A DNA stretch of 64,000 nt from Viola odorata (taxonomy: Eukaryota > Streptophyta > Magnoliopsida > Malpighiales > Violaceae): the NCBI GenBank assembly GCA_963691705.1, contig OY829541.1:36473661-36537660 (forward strand). Direction: 5' to 3'. Each line of letters starts with the position of its first letter. Within the stretch, counting starts at the first letter, position 1. The translations under genes were made by a program, and so were the position numbers. The notes beneath the pieces were generated by a model, which searched no databases, was not told the DNA's origin, and worked only from the letters and a program-made list of their open reading frames with translations. Below, in pieces: positions 21,978 to 32,806 of the stretch.

Positions 21978-24291
21978 CTCCCCCTGTCCATAAATATTGG
22001 ACGCGAGGGAGTAAATCACAGGTTTTAAGAAACCTGTGATTGCTGTTAGCTGGTGGGCCACTCCTGTCTGTTGGCTCCACGAAGTCAATGGTAATATTGG
22101 ACGCGTCTTCTTCCTCGCGTTTCTTCTCATCTCACACTCTCTCTTTCCTCCATTTCCCTCTCCAAATTTCCTCCAATTCCAACCCTAACGCGCCAAATTT
22201 TTGAGCCCAAATTTTGAGATTGGAAATTTGAATTAATCTGAAATGAAATTGCTTCTCTCCTTTTCCAGTTGCATTTATTTATTTGAATTCCCGTTTAGAA
22301 TTCAAATTACACAATATTGCTTCCCTCCTTTTCCCACCGATTTGATAGTCTCCAAACAGAACCCAGTGTTTTGGTCGATGGCTTCTTCCACTTTTGTCGT
22401 GAATGAGTTCCCAGATAACACTCCTCATTCTGGTTTGTTCATGGAAACTTCATCTCCTTCAAGCGAGTGGGTAGGGATTGAAGAGATTGCAGAGGACGAG
22501 ACAACGTTTTTAGCACCCCAAAATGAAGAAATTTGCAACCACGAAGAAGTGCAGGAAAATGCGGATGTGGTTGACTTAAACCAGAGGCCTCGGCAAGGTA
22601 AATTCTTCCTTTTCAAATTCTATCTAATTCCCAAATGGTAGTGAAGCATGTTCAATGACATTGAATTTTTGTTCACATGGTCAGAGAAGGGGAAAGAATT
22701 GACTACAGCAGAACGCCAACATGTTTTTCAAATGTTGTTGGCAAAAAGCAACAATGGGGTGTTGAAGAGAGGAGCAACGAAGGATGTTGCTGTCCATTTT
22801 GGGGTTGGCATTCGAACAATTCAAGGGATCTGGAAGCGTGCAAAGGATTCTGGAAACAACTGTGCTGATAAATTCAGAGTGAAAAATTGTGGAAGGAAAC
22901 AAGTTGAGTTTGATTTGGAACGTATACGAAGTCTTCCTCTGAAGCAGAGGACAACACTAAGGTCACTTGCTTTCCACCTTGGTGTTTCAAAATCATTTCT
23001 GCATTTGAAGTTGAAGGAGAAGGTGATCAAGCGCCACAAGAATGCCGTCAAACCCACGTTGACTGCAGACAATGAAGTGTCCAGAATGCATCACTGTATT
23101 GACAGTTTAGAGGCGTCGTCGTTACCTCGTGATCCAACATTCAAGCGGATGGACAATACAGTGCACATTGACGAGAAATGGTTCTACCTAACCAAGAAGT
23201 GTCAGACCTACTACTTGTTGCATGACGAACCTGATCCTGTAAGAACTATTAAATCCTCGCATTTCATACCTAAGGTTATGTTTTTAGTTGCTGTAGCGAG
23301 ACCAAGGTTTGACTCAGATGGATTATGCACATTTGATGGAAAGATTGGGGTTTTCCCCTTAGTTCAATCAGTTGCTGCTTTGAGATCGAGTCACAACAGG
23401 CCTCGAGGAACAATTGAGATCAAACCTATAGCTAATATAACAAGAGATGTAGTTAGAGCATTTATGATTTCTAAAGTATTGCCTGCGATAGCATCAAAGT
23501 GGCAAGGGAAAGTATTAACGATGTCATTTATATTCAACAGGACAATGCCAAGAGTCATATTCACACTAACGATGTTGAATTTTTAAATGCAGTGCAGGGA
23601 AGTGGATTGAGTGTTTCCCTTGTTTGCCAACCCCCTAATTCTCCTGATCTCAATGTGTTGGATCTTGACTTCTTTAGAGCAATACAGTCATTGCAAAGCA
23701 AGAATTGCGCAAAATCTATTGTGCAATTAATTGAGGCTATGGAGCAGGCATTCCAACAATTTGAAGAAAAGAAGTGCAACTTTGTGTGGTTAACATTGCA
23801 GGGATGTATGATTGAGATTCTTAAATGCAATGGGTCCAATAATTACAAGATTTCACACTTCAATAAGGATCGAATGCACAGAGAAAGGAGTCTACCAATC
23901 TCATTAAGTGTGTCCCGAGAGATTGTGCCCAACCGAATCGATTCCATCATGTTTAAACCTTCGGGGTTTTTGACAAAAATTTTGCTTCAATTTTTTGAAT
24001 TCAAAAGAGGTTGAGAGGGTTTGAAGAGAGAAGGAGAGGATGGAGAAGAGAGTGTCAGAGGGGACTGAATCGTTCTGATTCATGTCTCCGACCAAAAAGC
24101 TAAAAACCCCATCTATTTCCACTTTCCTCCATTTTGCCCTTGGGTGACGCGTATCTCAAGTGGAAAACGACGGGTCGTTTGAGAGTAATTTTGACAAAAC
24201 ACAGACTAAATGGACACAAATGTCAATGGCGTCAATTAAAAAAGGACAGAGTTTTTGGGCTAAAACGTCCATTATTTATGGACAGAGGGAG
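21978..24291 (+). mobile_element. Mariner-like element (plant MLE), copy 1, 2.3 kb
   Basis: The ends CTCCCCCTGTCCATAAATAT and, reversed, CTCCCTCTGTCCATAAATAA form a TIR of about 26 bp, flanked by TA at 21976..21977 and 24292..24293. It carries a plant mariner transposase (22378..24014). Compared with copy 2 (37824..42467), the sequences match almost base for base up to about 23925 and from there to the end. Copy 1 lacks the roughly 2.3 kb that copy 2 has between those points. The junction (ATTGTG then CCCAACCG) looks like a clean internal deletion in copy 1 or an insertion in copy 2. Confidence 0.92.
22378..24014 (+). pseudogene. Mariner transposase, copy 1 (frameshifted)
   Basis: Exon 1 begins MASSTFVVNEF at 22378 and ends ..NQRPRQ at about 22597, donor GTAAAT. 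The acceptor TCAG is at 22681..22684, and exon 2 continues KGKELTTAERQHVF. An N-terminal helix-turn-helix region follows (KDVAVHFGVGIRTIQGIWKR). The first catalytic Asp is in VHIDEKWFYL. A one-base deletion near 23503 (GTGGCAAGGG against GTGGCCAAGGG in copy 2) shifts the frame. The rest, with IQQDNAKSH and PNSPDLNVLDLDFF (plant MLE DDD triad), is open in another frame from 23499. The last residues differ from copy 2 because of the downstream deletion junction. It cannot make a whole transposase. Confidence 0.9.
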
Positions 24292-24293
24292 TA

Positions 24294-24976
24294 TTAAAAA
24301 TAATCAAAATTGTATATTTAGTAGTCTATGTTATAGCTAATAAAACCTTATTTTGTAATTATTCTCTTTTAGACCTACGATATTCTTTCTTTCACCGTTA
24401 TGCTTCAATATTTCCTTATTTTTTTATTTTTTGTTATTCTATTGGGTAATCTGGTTTGAGTACTATGTCGAGCCTTCAAAGAGAGGTGATTGTCTCAGCA
24501 TGGTTTTTTCCATTTTCAATACTTAAACTCGAGATCTTAGTTAAGAGTGAAGAAGTTTCATACCACTTAACTACAACTAATATTGATAAATTTATTGATG
24601 GTTAAAGATTTGTTAGTATATATAAACATTAATTGTAAAATAAAACAAAGAAATTTGAATCAATGTCAATAAAATTTGTTTAAATTTCTAAATAGATCAA
24701 TTCACTACGAACTACGGTGATTGACATTGGATGAGACTTTTTTTTTATCATTGCATAAAAAAAGGAAAATAAGTTGATTACGCCACTACATTACATTACG
24801 CGGGATAGAAGTTCCTGAAAATCTATTAAAAAACATTACTGGACACAAGAAGGGGAAAGAAGATAATAAAAAGTAACTTCGTAATTTCTCACTTCTATAA
24901 ACTCCTAGTCCATACTATTGTCATTTTTTCACTTATCATAAAAAATTTAAGTGTTTTAGGTGTTGAAAGAAGTTAA
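24294..24976. other. Intergenic, nothing recognised
   Basis: AT-rich DNA without a supported ORF, RNA gene or repeat boundary. Confidence 0.5.
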
Positions 24977-25286
24977 GGCTGCGTATCACAACGCAAAATT
25001 TCTGTTTTGTAAAATTTTTTGTTTTGCAAAATTTTCAGTTTTTGCAAAACAACAGAAAATTTTGCAAAATTTTCAGTTCTGTTTCACAGCTACAGTACGT
25101 TTCCTGTTTTGCAAAATACATTTTTCAGCCTTAGAAAAGACGAAATCGTATTCACCTAACAACTATTTCTTATTTTTTTGAAAAACAAAAGCTACTACTT
25201 TTGTTAAATCAATTTTATTTTAATTAAAAAACAAAGCTAATATATTTTTTAAAAAAATAATAAACTAAATAGTAGCCTATTTTAAA

Positions 25287-25600
25287 TTTGTTAAAGATCA
25301 AATATAAATATTTTAAATATATTCATGTCTAAATTCAAAAGGACAAACCATTCAGGAGAAATTTTTTTTTTGGAAAATATTTGAAAATTTTCCAAAAGTT
25401 AAAAAATTTTCCAAAATCTGTTTCACAACAACATTTGACAAATGGAAAATTTTCAGCAAATTTTTCAGTTTTGCAATTGCAAAATAGATTTTCAGAATTA
25501 ACACTACAAGTTTAGAAAATTTTACAAACGCCATATTTGAAGTTTTGCAATTGCAAAATGATTTTTCAGAATTAACACCACAAGTTTAGAAAAAATGTAA
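25287..25600 (+). repeat. Internal direct repeat, copy 1
   Basis: It begins TTGTTAAAGATCAAATATAA and includes TTTTGCAATTGCAAAA and ACACTACAAGTTTAGAAAA. It matches 26630..26940 closely, with the copies about 1.34 kb apart. Confidence 0.8.
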
Positions 25601-25900
25601 AAAATGTAAAAAATATATAAAAAATGTAAAAAAATGTATAAATTCCCAAAAAAATCTAAAAAATATAAAACAAATGTAAAAATTCCCAAAAAAATGTAAA
25701 AAAGCCAAAACAATGTAAAAAATCCAAAAAAAATGTAAAAATCCAAAAAATGTAAAAATTCCAAATTTTTTTTTGAAAATTCCCAAAAAATGTAAAAAAA
25801 TCCAAACAAAATGTAAAAATCCCCAAAAAATGTAAAAAATCCAAAAATAAATAAAAAAATTCTAAACAAAATTAATCTAAAAATCCTGAAAAAAATATAA
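25590..25900. repeat. Low-complexity array (TGTAAAAATCCCAAAAAA type)
   Basis: About 300 bp of irregular short repeats of AAAAAATGTAAAAA(T)CC(C)AAAA. This explains the long Phe/Ile-rich antisense frames. Confidence 0.85.
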
Positions 25901-26629
25901 AAATAATAAAAATAGTCTTGAATTATTTGGACATGAAATTATTTGTTCAAAAAAATAGTAGAAATCCAAAAGAAAATTAATTAATCAAAATTTTCCAAAA
26001 AAATTATAAAATTCAAAATTGGAATTAAAAATTAAATATAAATATAATATTTCCGTTCATGAAAATAAAATACATATAAAATTGTCTTGAATTATTTGTT
26101 CATGACATGAATACTGTAAATTTAAACTCGATTGAACTAAAAAATATATTTTTTTGTCACTATTCGATCCGGTTCTGATAACTATGGTCCAAGAATATGG
26201 ACTAAAATTTGTGACTTGGATTTATATTTCTTAATTATTGGTTCAAGTTGGTAAAGGAAATCTAAGGAGAAGTGGGTTTATCATTATAAAATTCATCATT
26301 GGACGGACAAACGTGGCATAAGCAGGATCATCAAGACACAATTAACAGCCATTGACGTTGACGCCTCCGAAGCAAATAAAAGTCTCCACACGCTCTCTTC
26401 AATTGTCAGGAAGCATGCAATAACGCGTGAGCAAACTAATTGCTCATAGTATGATTGCAGTCGGCCGGTTGGTAATTCCAACCTCATCTACATTTTTACT
26501 GATATTTTTACTACTAATCAAATAACTCATTGACTTCTCCATTATATATTAAATGGTTCTCCCTCCATTTCCAAAAGAATGACGTTTACTATTCTGGCGT
26601 GTATCTCAAGGCGGCCGGATGACTCACTA

Positions 26630-26940
26630 TTTGTTAAAGATCAAATATAAATATGCTAAATATATTCATGTCTAAATTCAAAAGCACAAGCCATTTAGGG
26701 AGAAAAAAATTTGAAAAATTTTCAGAAAATTTTCCAAAAGTTAGATATTTTCCAAAATCTGTTTTCAGCAACATTTTGCAAATGGAAAATTTTCAGCAAA
26801 TTTTTCAGTTTTGCAATTGCAAAACAGATTTTCAAAATTAACACTACAAGTTTAGAAAATTTTGCAAACGCCATATTTGAAGTTTTACAATTGCAAAACG
26901 GTTTTTCAGAATTAACACTACAAGTTTAGAAAAAATGTAA
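26630..26940 (+). repeat. Internal direct repeat, copy 2
   Basis: This is the partner of 25287..25600. The duplication may reflect two elements joined end to end or an internal segmental duplication within the TIR element. Confidence 0.8.
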
Positions 26941-27631
26941 AAATTCCCAAAAAAAGTTAAAAAATCTATAAAAAAAATTAATCTAAAAATCCAGAAAAAA
27001 ATGTAAAAACTCTAAACAAAATAATTAGGAGTATTTAGTATTTACTTATTTAGTATTTATTAAACTAATGTTTGTATGTAAATATTGATCTAATTTTATT
27101 CGTATGAGTTTAATTAGGAGTATTGATTAATTAAAATAATTAGAACATTGGAATCAATTTACCAGGATTAATTTTAGATAAATATAAAAAAATGTGTATC
27201 TTTAGCCATATTTATTCTTATTTGTTTAGGATGTGTGAAGTTATTTATTTTAAATTGAGTTTGTATTTATTTCATAATGTAACTTTCGATAATAACATGA
27301 TAAAAAATGTTATTCATTACAATGTTAAACATTGAATTTTACTCATATGATTTTAATTAGAAGCATTAGTTAGTTAAATATCAATTATGAAATATTTTTA
27401 GCACAATTTGTATCAATTTACATAAATTACAAGGGTAGATATGTTTAAAATAACATTATTATTTTTTTAGATTAATAATATGGATTTATTGAATTAGAGT
27501 AAAAAAAAATTGAAATTTTTTGCAAAACAGAAAATTTTGCATTGCAAAATTTTGGCTGTGAAACAGCTTTTGCAAAAAATTTCAATTTTATAAAATTTTC
27601 AGAAAAATTTGCATTGTGAAACAGCCCCTAA

Positions 27632-28140
27632 CTCAGTGACCTACAACTTAACCACCTTAGTTTATGATATCACTACATAGTACTCTTGGTTCAACCTTAC
27701 ATGACACTTTTTTTAAAGCATGATATAAACATGAAACTAATGATTAACATCACATATAGGAAGAATGTAAAACTAAATAAAAATGTTTGTAAATTTTGCA
27801 TCTTTCTTCTTTTTTGGCTTATTAAAAAAAACATTAAGCCTTTTTTTCTCTAGATTTACTAATTTTCAGGAAAAAAATACTTATTATTTAAAGTATTTTT
27901 TATATCACATTGAAAGAAATAAAATATATATGATAAGAAAAAGGGAAATAAAGCCCGAAATAGAAAATAAATATATTTCCGTAACACATCACACTAATTA
28001 CACTAATTAGGAGAGTCATTAAAAAGTAAGTAAAAAAGAAAAAGGAAAAGAAGAAACAGCTTGTTTGCGCGTGAAAAAAATCCTTATCATAACCCGATAC
28101 AACTTCTCCTCCGAAACGAAAACGAAACCCTACCCACACT
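27632..28140. other. Intergenic, upstream of the serine-rich protein gene
   Basis: AT-rich; no gene or element ends recognised. Confidence 0.4.
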
Positions 28141-28141
28141 G

Positions 28142-28152
28142 ATATATATAAA
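28142..28152 (+). promoter_or_regulatory. TATA-like box, distal
   Basis: ATATATATAAA lies about 200 bp upstream of the ATG at 28345, followed by a pyrimidine-rich leader (CACCCTCTCCC). A second TATA-like TATATATA at 28273..28280 is a nearer alternative. The sequence does not settle which is used. Confidence 0.45.
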
Positions 28153-28344
28153 TCCCCAATTCTCTTTCTTACCCAACCGCCGCTGAACCAAACCATATAT
28201 TTTTCAATTTCCTAAAACACCCTCTCCCTAATCCCTTATTTGCACTCCAAACCACCTCCTCTCCGCTCTCCCTATATATACACTTATTTCCTGTACCAAG
28301 ATTTTTGCGACTTTTCCTTTTTTTGTATCCTAAGTCCGCTCAGT

Positions 28345-28962
28345 ATGTCTCACTCAAAATCCAACGCTGCACATCTCTCCACGCGTCCCTCTCCATCACG
28401 GTCCCCATCCTCCTCCGCAACTTTCGCTTCATCCACCACCACTGCCGTCTCCTCCTCCACATTCTTCTCACGCGCCTCATCCCCCTCGCGCATCCAACTG
28501 AATCACCACCGCGCTCAATCCTCGTCCTCCGTTCGGTTCTCCCTCGATAACCGCTCGATCTCCCCCAACCGTTCGGTCTTCATCGCGGCCAAGAAAACCG
28601 CGCCTCCCAAGAAACCCTGCACTTGCTCCCCCACCACTCATCGAGGCTCCTTCCGCTGCGCGTTTCACAAGAAAATCGAAGCCAGTAACAAGGTCGCGGC
28701 GTCGTTTCAGAACTCTTCTGCGGCGGCAGCGACGTCGTCGACGAATCGTGCGTTGAATATCCGGCGGTCGGCGATGACGAACTCGCTGGTGAGGATCGGA
28801 GGAGTGGAAGGCGAGTTAGTGAAGAGATCCTTGTCGGCACTGATTCGGCCTTCGTCGCATCATCGGCGTCGCCACGCCGCTTTCCAGCCGAAACCTAGCC
28901 GACTCTCCTGTATGAGTAAAGCAGAGGAGGCGGGTGGTTCTGGGATTGAATCGGTGGGTTGA
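28345..28962 (+). CDS. Serine-rich protein-like, plant-specific family
   Basis: The start chosen is MSHSKSN at 28345. The frame is open from 28240, but the extra N-terminus is unlike the family. The 205-residue product is rich in Ser, Thr and Ala in the first 60 residues. At about residues 90 to 110 it has the family signature CTCSPTTHRGSFRCAFHKK, with three cysteines and two histidines. A basic, Arg-rich C-terminal half follows (RRSAMTNSLVRIG, KRSLSALIRPSS, HHRRRHAAF). It has no signal peptide or transmembrane segment. The function of the family is poorly known. I see no stop or frameshift, and it has no introns, as is common in this family. It is the only host gene in the window that looks intact. 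It sits between a TIR element and hAT-like elements. Confidence 0.88.
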   Translation: MSHSKSNAAHLSTRPSPSRSPSSSATFASSTTTAVSSSTFFSRASSPSRIQLNHHRAQSSSSVRFSLDNRSISPNRSVFIAAKKTAPPKKPCTCSPTTHRGSFRCAFHKKIEASNKVAASFQNSSAAAATSSTNRALNIRRSAMTNSLVRIGGVEGELVKRSLSALIRPSSHHRRRHAAFQPKPSRLSCMSKAEEAGGSGIESVG

Positions 28963-29719
28963 CTCGGATAGATTGATTTGTGATTCTTGGCAGTGAGAAT
29001 AATAGATTAGGCGCTTTTTTCTAAAGATTATATGGGTATGATTAGATCTTGACGCTGGCAGATACGGTTAATAGACATTCGAAAAAGTACATTCTTTTTT
29101 AATTAGACTGATTATTATATTATGTTCTTGAAATTACAATTAGGGTTTATGGGCACAGGAATATGTTTATGCCTCGCGGATATTGAGGAGATCGAATGAC
29201 GCACTATTTAACTTCGAAAAATTTGAAAGTTTTTTTTAGATGTACATTAATCTTTTACTTCGAAAAAAAATACAAAATTTTTTGAGATAAAAAATACGTC
29301 ATCCGACCTCTCGATATGCGTAAGCGACGTTTAATAAGGAAGTATTTTATATTTTCCTGTTTTGTTTATTCTGTCTTTTCCACTTTTTGACTAGCAACTT
29401 TATTTTTTATTTTTTCTTAATTATTTGGAGTGTTCGGTTAGAGGAATCACCGGGTTCATTTTGCTTGTGATTTCCTTTTTTCACGTGTCTCCTGATGGGG
29501 ATGTCACAAATTGGAGACATTTTCTATTGTAAATCTAGGACATTTCTGCTGATGCAATGCAATGCAATGTGAAGAGTTGAGTAAACAACATTTTAGTAAT
29601 TTTAATTGCTTCTCTATTTATTTATTTATTTTGTTTAAATATGAAAATTTCTTCTCTATAAAAACAAATTATGTAAGGTTATATAGGTTTTCAAATTTCA
29701 ACTAATAACAATTTCTCTC
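28963..29719. other. 3' flank of the serine-rich gene with a possible small inverted-repeat element
   Basis: Probable 3' UTR follows the TGA at 28960..28962. At about 29171..29332, GCCTCGCGGATATTGAGGAG pairs imperfectly with CTCTCGATATGCGTAAGCG, with GAATGACG opposite CGTCATCC inside. This could be a MITE of about 160 bp, but its target duplication is unclear. Nothing else is recognised. Confidence 0.4.
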
Positions 29720-29887
29720 TAGAGATGACAATTCCGCCCGCGGATATAGATATCCACCCAATACTCGTAATTGTGGGTGGGTATTACCCGCACATTGTGG
29801 GTATGGATATACCCGCACTCGCAAAGTGCTGGTATGGATGTAGGTATGGATAGTGCTTATCCGTTCCAATACTCGCACTAAATACCC

Positions 29888-29892
<5 letters not shown>

Positions 29893-29927
<35 letters not shown>
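29893..29927. repeat. (TA)n microsatellite
   Basis: About 17 perfect TA units within the hAT-like element. Confidence 0.9.
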
Positions 29928-29932
<5 letters not shown>

Positions 29933-30571
29933 TTAATATATAATTAAAAATATTAAAATATAAAATAAAATGTATAAATATGTTAGGGTGTAAGAAAATG
30001 AAAAATTAAGGGCTCGTTCGTATCATGTTCATTTTGTTTTTTCATTTTTCTATTGGGAAATAAGCACAACACGTGTTTTTTCTTTAATATTTCACATCGT
30101 TTTTCTCTGAACAAAACCACTTCTTGTGGCTTTTTTTAATTTTCATATTTATGTTTTTGTTCATGTACATAGCAATGACACCATCACCTCCCTCTTGCTC
30201 CATCACCACCACTACATCCCTCCTCAAAACGAAATGAGATATCCATTGGTAAGAGACAGTACGACATGCATTATAAAATAAGTTGGGCTTCCGGCCCGTT
30301 ATGTTAATTTTTTCTATGAACTTATTGTTGTGTCAGGGTATTGAGTAGCATTGATTTCATAATATTCTTCTACTATAATATTTCAGGTAAATATTATTTA
30401 TTACAAAACTAATAAATTTTTAGTGTAACATGTTTTTTTTCTTTTCAAATTATTGTCTAATACTATTTAATTATTAATAAAATCTAATAACTACGTATTA
30501 ACACACTTTATACCCATTCAATCTCATTTCTTCTTATACTCAGCTCCCTCGATTATAGATATTAGTTATAA

Positions 30572-31108
30572 GGGCAAAAAACAATTTAGTCATAGAGTTT
30601 TTCTTTTTTCATAATTTAGTCACGGAAATTCCCCTTCGGACGATTTAATCATTAAAGTATTTTCAATTAGACAACTTACTCATTTTGTCCATGAGACCCA
30701 CCGATTTTGCAAAATTGACCACTTTTTTCGTTAATAGCAAGTAATGGGGAGTTGTTGCACCGCTGAAACAAACAAAAATAGTCCGGAATGTATACTAATA
30801 AAAAAGATTAAAATCTAACCTGAAACTTATAGTTTACATTAATATTCAAAATGATTTATTTATGCAAAACGATAGATTTTAGGTTAGATTTAAAAATAAT
30901 AATATTATTTAGTGTTATTTTTTTAATTTCATCAATATCAATTCCCGTGCTATTTGCTACATAACGGAAAAAAGGGCAAAGTTTGCAAAAATGAATGGCT
31001 CCTACGGATAAAATGAGTAAATTATTTAATAGAAAATATTTGAGTGATTAAATCATCCAAAAGAAAATTTTTGTGACTAAATTGTTCAAAAAGAAAAACC
31101 GCTTCAAT
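30572..31108. mobile_element. Nested inverted-repeat element, possibly MULE-like
   Basis: Arms of about 150 bp pair: GGGCAAAAAACAATTTAGTC, GATTTAATCA and CATTTTGTCC on the left match, reversed, GAACAATTTAGTCAC, GATTTAATCAC and CATTTTATCC on the right. No coding capacity. The ends and target duplication are not exactly defined. Confidence 0.55.
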
Positions 31109-31727
31109 ATATTAAATTAGATTGATTTTTTTTTTTATATTAATTGGATTGAAATTTGAAATTCAATCAAATTTGCAGGTATCCGCAGGTATAATTATTT
31201 TTCCTTTACCCGCTCCATATGAATGCGGGTGCGAGTATGGATTACCCGTAAATTTACGGGTACGGATATGAATAGTACTTACCCGCCCTATACCCGCCCA
31301 ATTGCCATCCCTACTTTATTCTTTTAGCCTATTTAGTAAGAAAGTAAAAATAAATAGAAAAGAAATGAAAAATGGAAAGGAGAATGAGTGCGAATGAGGA
31401 TGAGTTTTCTTCCCCCTTGTGTCCACATACGTACTCGTTTTAGTAGATTTTCGAAAACTTCTATCCCGCAATATAATAGCGTGATCATCTTGTTTCCCTT
31501 TTCTTATGCAATAATAAAAAAAGTGTCATCCAATATCAATCAAGTTCTTAGTGAATTGATCTATTTAGAAATTTAAACAAATTTTATTGTATTCATTGAT
31601 TCAAATTTCTTTGCTTTATTTTACAAGTATTGTTCATAGAGAAATTAGAATTTTTGGCACCTGTACTCCATTTAAATGACTGATTTGTTACCTCTCTTTT
31701 GTTTTGGTTTTAAATGGCACCTATACT

Positions 31728-32798
31728 TAGTGGCGGAGCCAGCTTTCGATGCTTGGGGGGCAAGATTAAAAAAATTATCTGTAAACAGTGATGGATGCAG
31801 GATCTGTATTTAGGAGGTGCGGCGATTTTTTTTTTTAGTATTTTAAAGGGAAGGCAAACGAGTTAAACGAAAAATTGGAAAAATGCTTAAGAATATTTGT
31901 ATCCGTCACTAAATAACAAATATTTAGATAAACTTAACAAAAAGATAAATAAGAAGACAATATAGAAAAAATTAATTATACATTAGAATTCATACAATAT
32001 ACGTACTTTTTACAATTGTTCTCTACGAGTATTTTTTTTATAGTATTTTAGATCCGTCCCTGTCTATAAAATATGAACATTCTCGTCAATAACTATTATA
32101 GTAATAAATTTAATATGTATTATGTATAATTAATTAAATTAGCTGAATTGTACCCGGCGTTCTTTCAAATCAACAAATTCATCTAATATCGAGTCTAAAC
32201 TGAAAGTCTCGACAATTTTTTTTTTAATATAAACCACCAACTTGAGGAGATGACCTTCTTGGGTTCTTTTAAAAACTCAAGAATTAATATAACCAACAAA
32301 TATATCACGACCATAGTCCTAAATTTGAGATATATTATCAACGAACACATTGCCTTTTTCTTTCTTGACAATGCTCTACGAGCCATAATTGCAACCATAT
32401 AAAAAATGCAGCATTATAGATACGATACGAAATATAAACAATATGTTAATCGGTGAGTTACACGCAAAATTAAAGTACAAAGTTAATTTAAGTATCTAAT
32501 GGTCCTGATTTATGATCTAACACGGTACTAACAAGAGAGAATTGGGAATAAAATCCCTAGACCTGTGCTTTGTCTACTAATTTCTGCGTACTGCACTAAA
32601 GAAATAAATTCTATGATAATACTAATATGATAATACTAATAATACATTTTTTTTCTTTTTTACTTTTATGATAATACTAATAATATATAATATACTAATA
32701 ATATACTAATATGATAATACTAATAATACTTTTTTGCCATAATACTAATATATTTTTAAAAAATCCAAAAGTTTGGGGGGTTCGTGGCTCCGCCACTG
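31728..32798. mobile_element. hAT non-autonomous element, 1.07 kb
   Basis: The left end TAGTGGCGGAGCCAGC pairs with the right end, which reversed reads CAGTGGCGGAGCCACGAA. The 8-bp target duplication is CCTATACT (31720..31727) against CCTGTACT (32799..32806), one base different. An 8-bp duplication with YAGNGGCGGAGCC ends is diagnostic for hAT. It contains no transposase. The frame at 32195..32398 is not gene-like. Confidence 0.85.
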
Positions 32799-32806
32799 CC
32801 TGTACT

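Larger units (their letters stand above)
24977..27628. mobile_element. Non-autonomous TIR element, 2.65 kb, PIF/Harbinger-like target site
   Basis: The left end reads GGCTGCGTATCACAACGCAAA and the right end, reversed, GGGGCTGTTTCACAATGCAAA. TAA is duplicated at 24974..24976 and 27629..27631. A 3-bp TWA-like duplication suggests a PIF/Harbinger (Tourist-type) relative, although hAT-like alternatives cannot be excluded. No transposase is present. The interior is dominated by AAAATTTTGCAAA-type subterminal repeats, an internal direct duplication and low-complexity arrays. The open frames on the minus strand at 25522..25869 are Phe-rich products of the TGTAAAAATCC array and not genes. Confidence 0.75.
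29720..31313. mobile_element. hAT-like non-autonomous element with TAGGGATGGCAA-type ends
   Basis: The left end TAGAGATGACAATTCCGCCC pairs with the right end, which reversed reads TAGGGATGGCAATTGGGCGG. Internal copies of the GGGTAT/TACCCGC motif lie at both ends. TAGGGATGGCAA-like ends are typical of plant hAT relatives. I could not find a convincing 8-bp duplication, so the boundary by a few bases and the class are tentative. No protein is encoded. A TA microsatellite and a second inverted-repeat element lie inside. Confidence 0.6.

Noticed and set aside
25522..25869. 115-residue Phe/Ile-rich frame on the minus strand, looking like a membrane protein
   Set aside because: It is the translation of the low-complexity TGTAAAAATCC array; overlapping frames give the same composition.
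28580..28840. Minus-strand ORFs opposite the serine-rich gene
   Set aside because: They are shadows of a GC-richer coding exon; the plus frame has the family signature.
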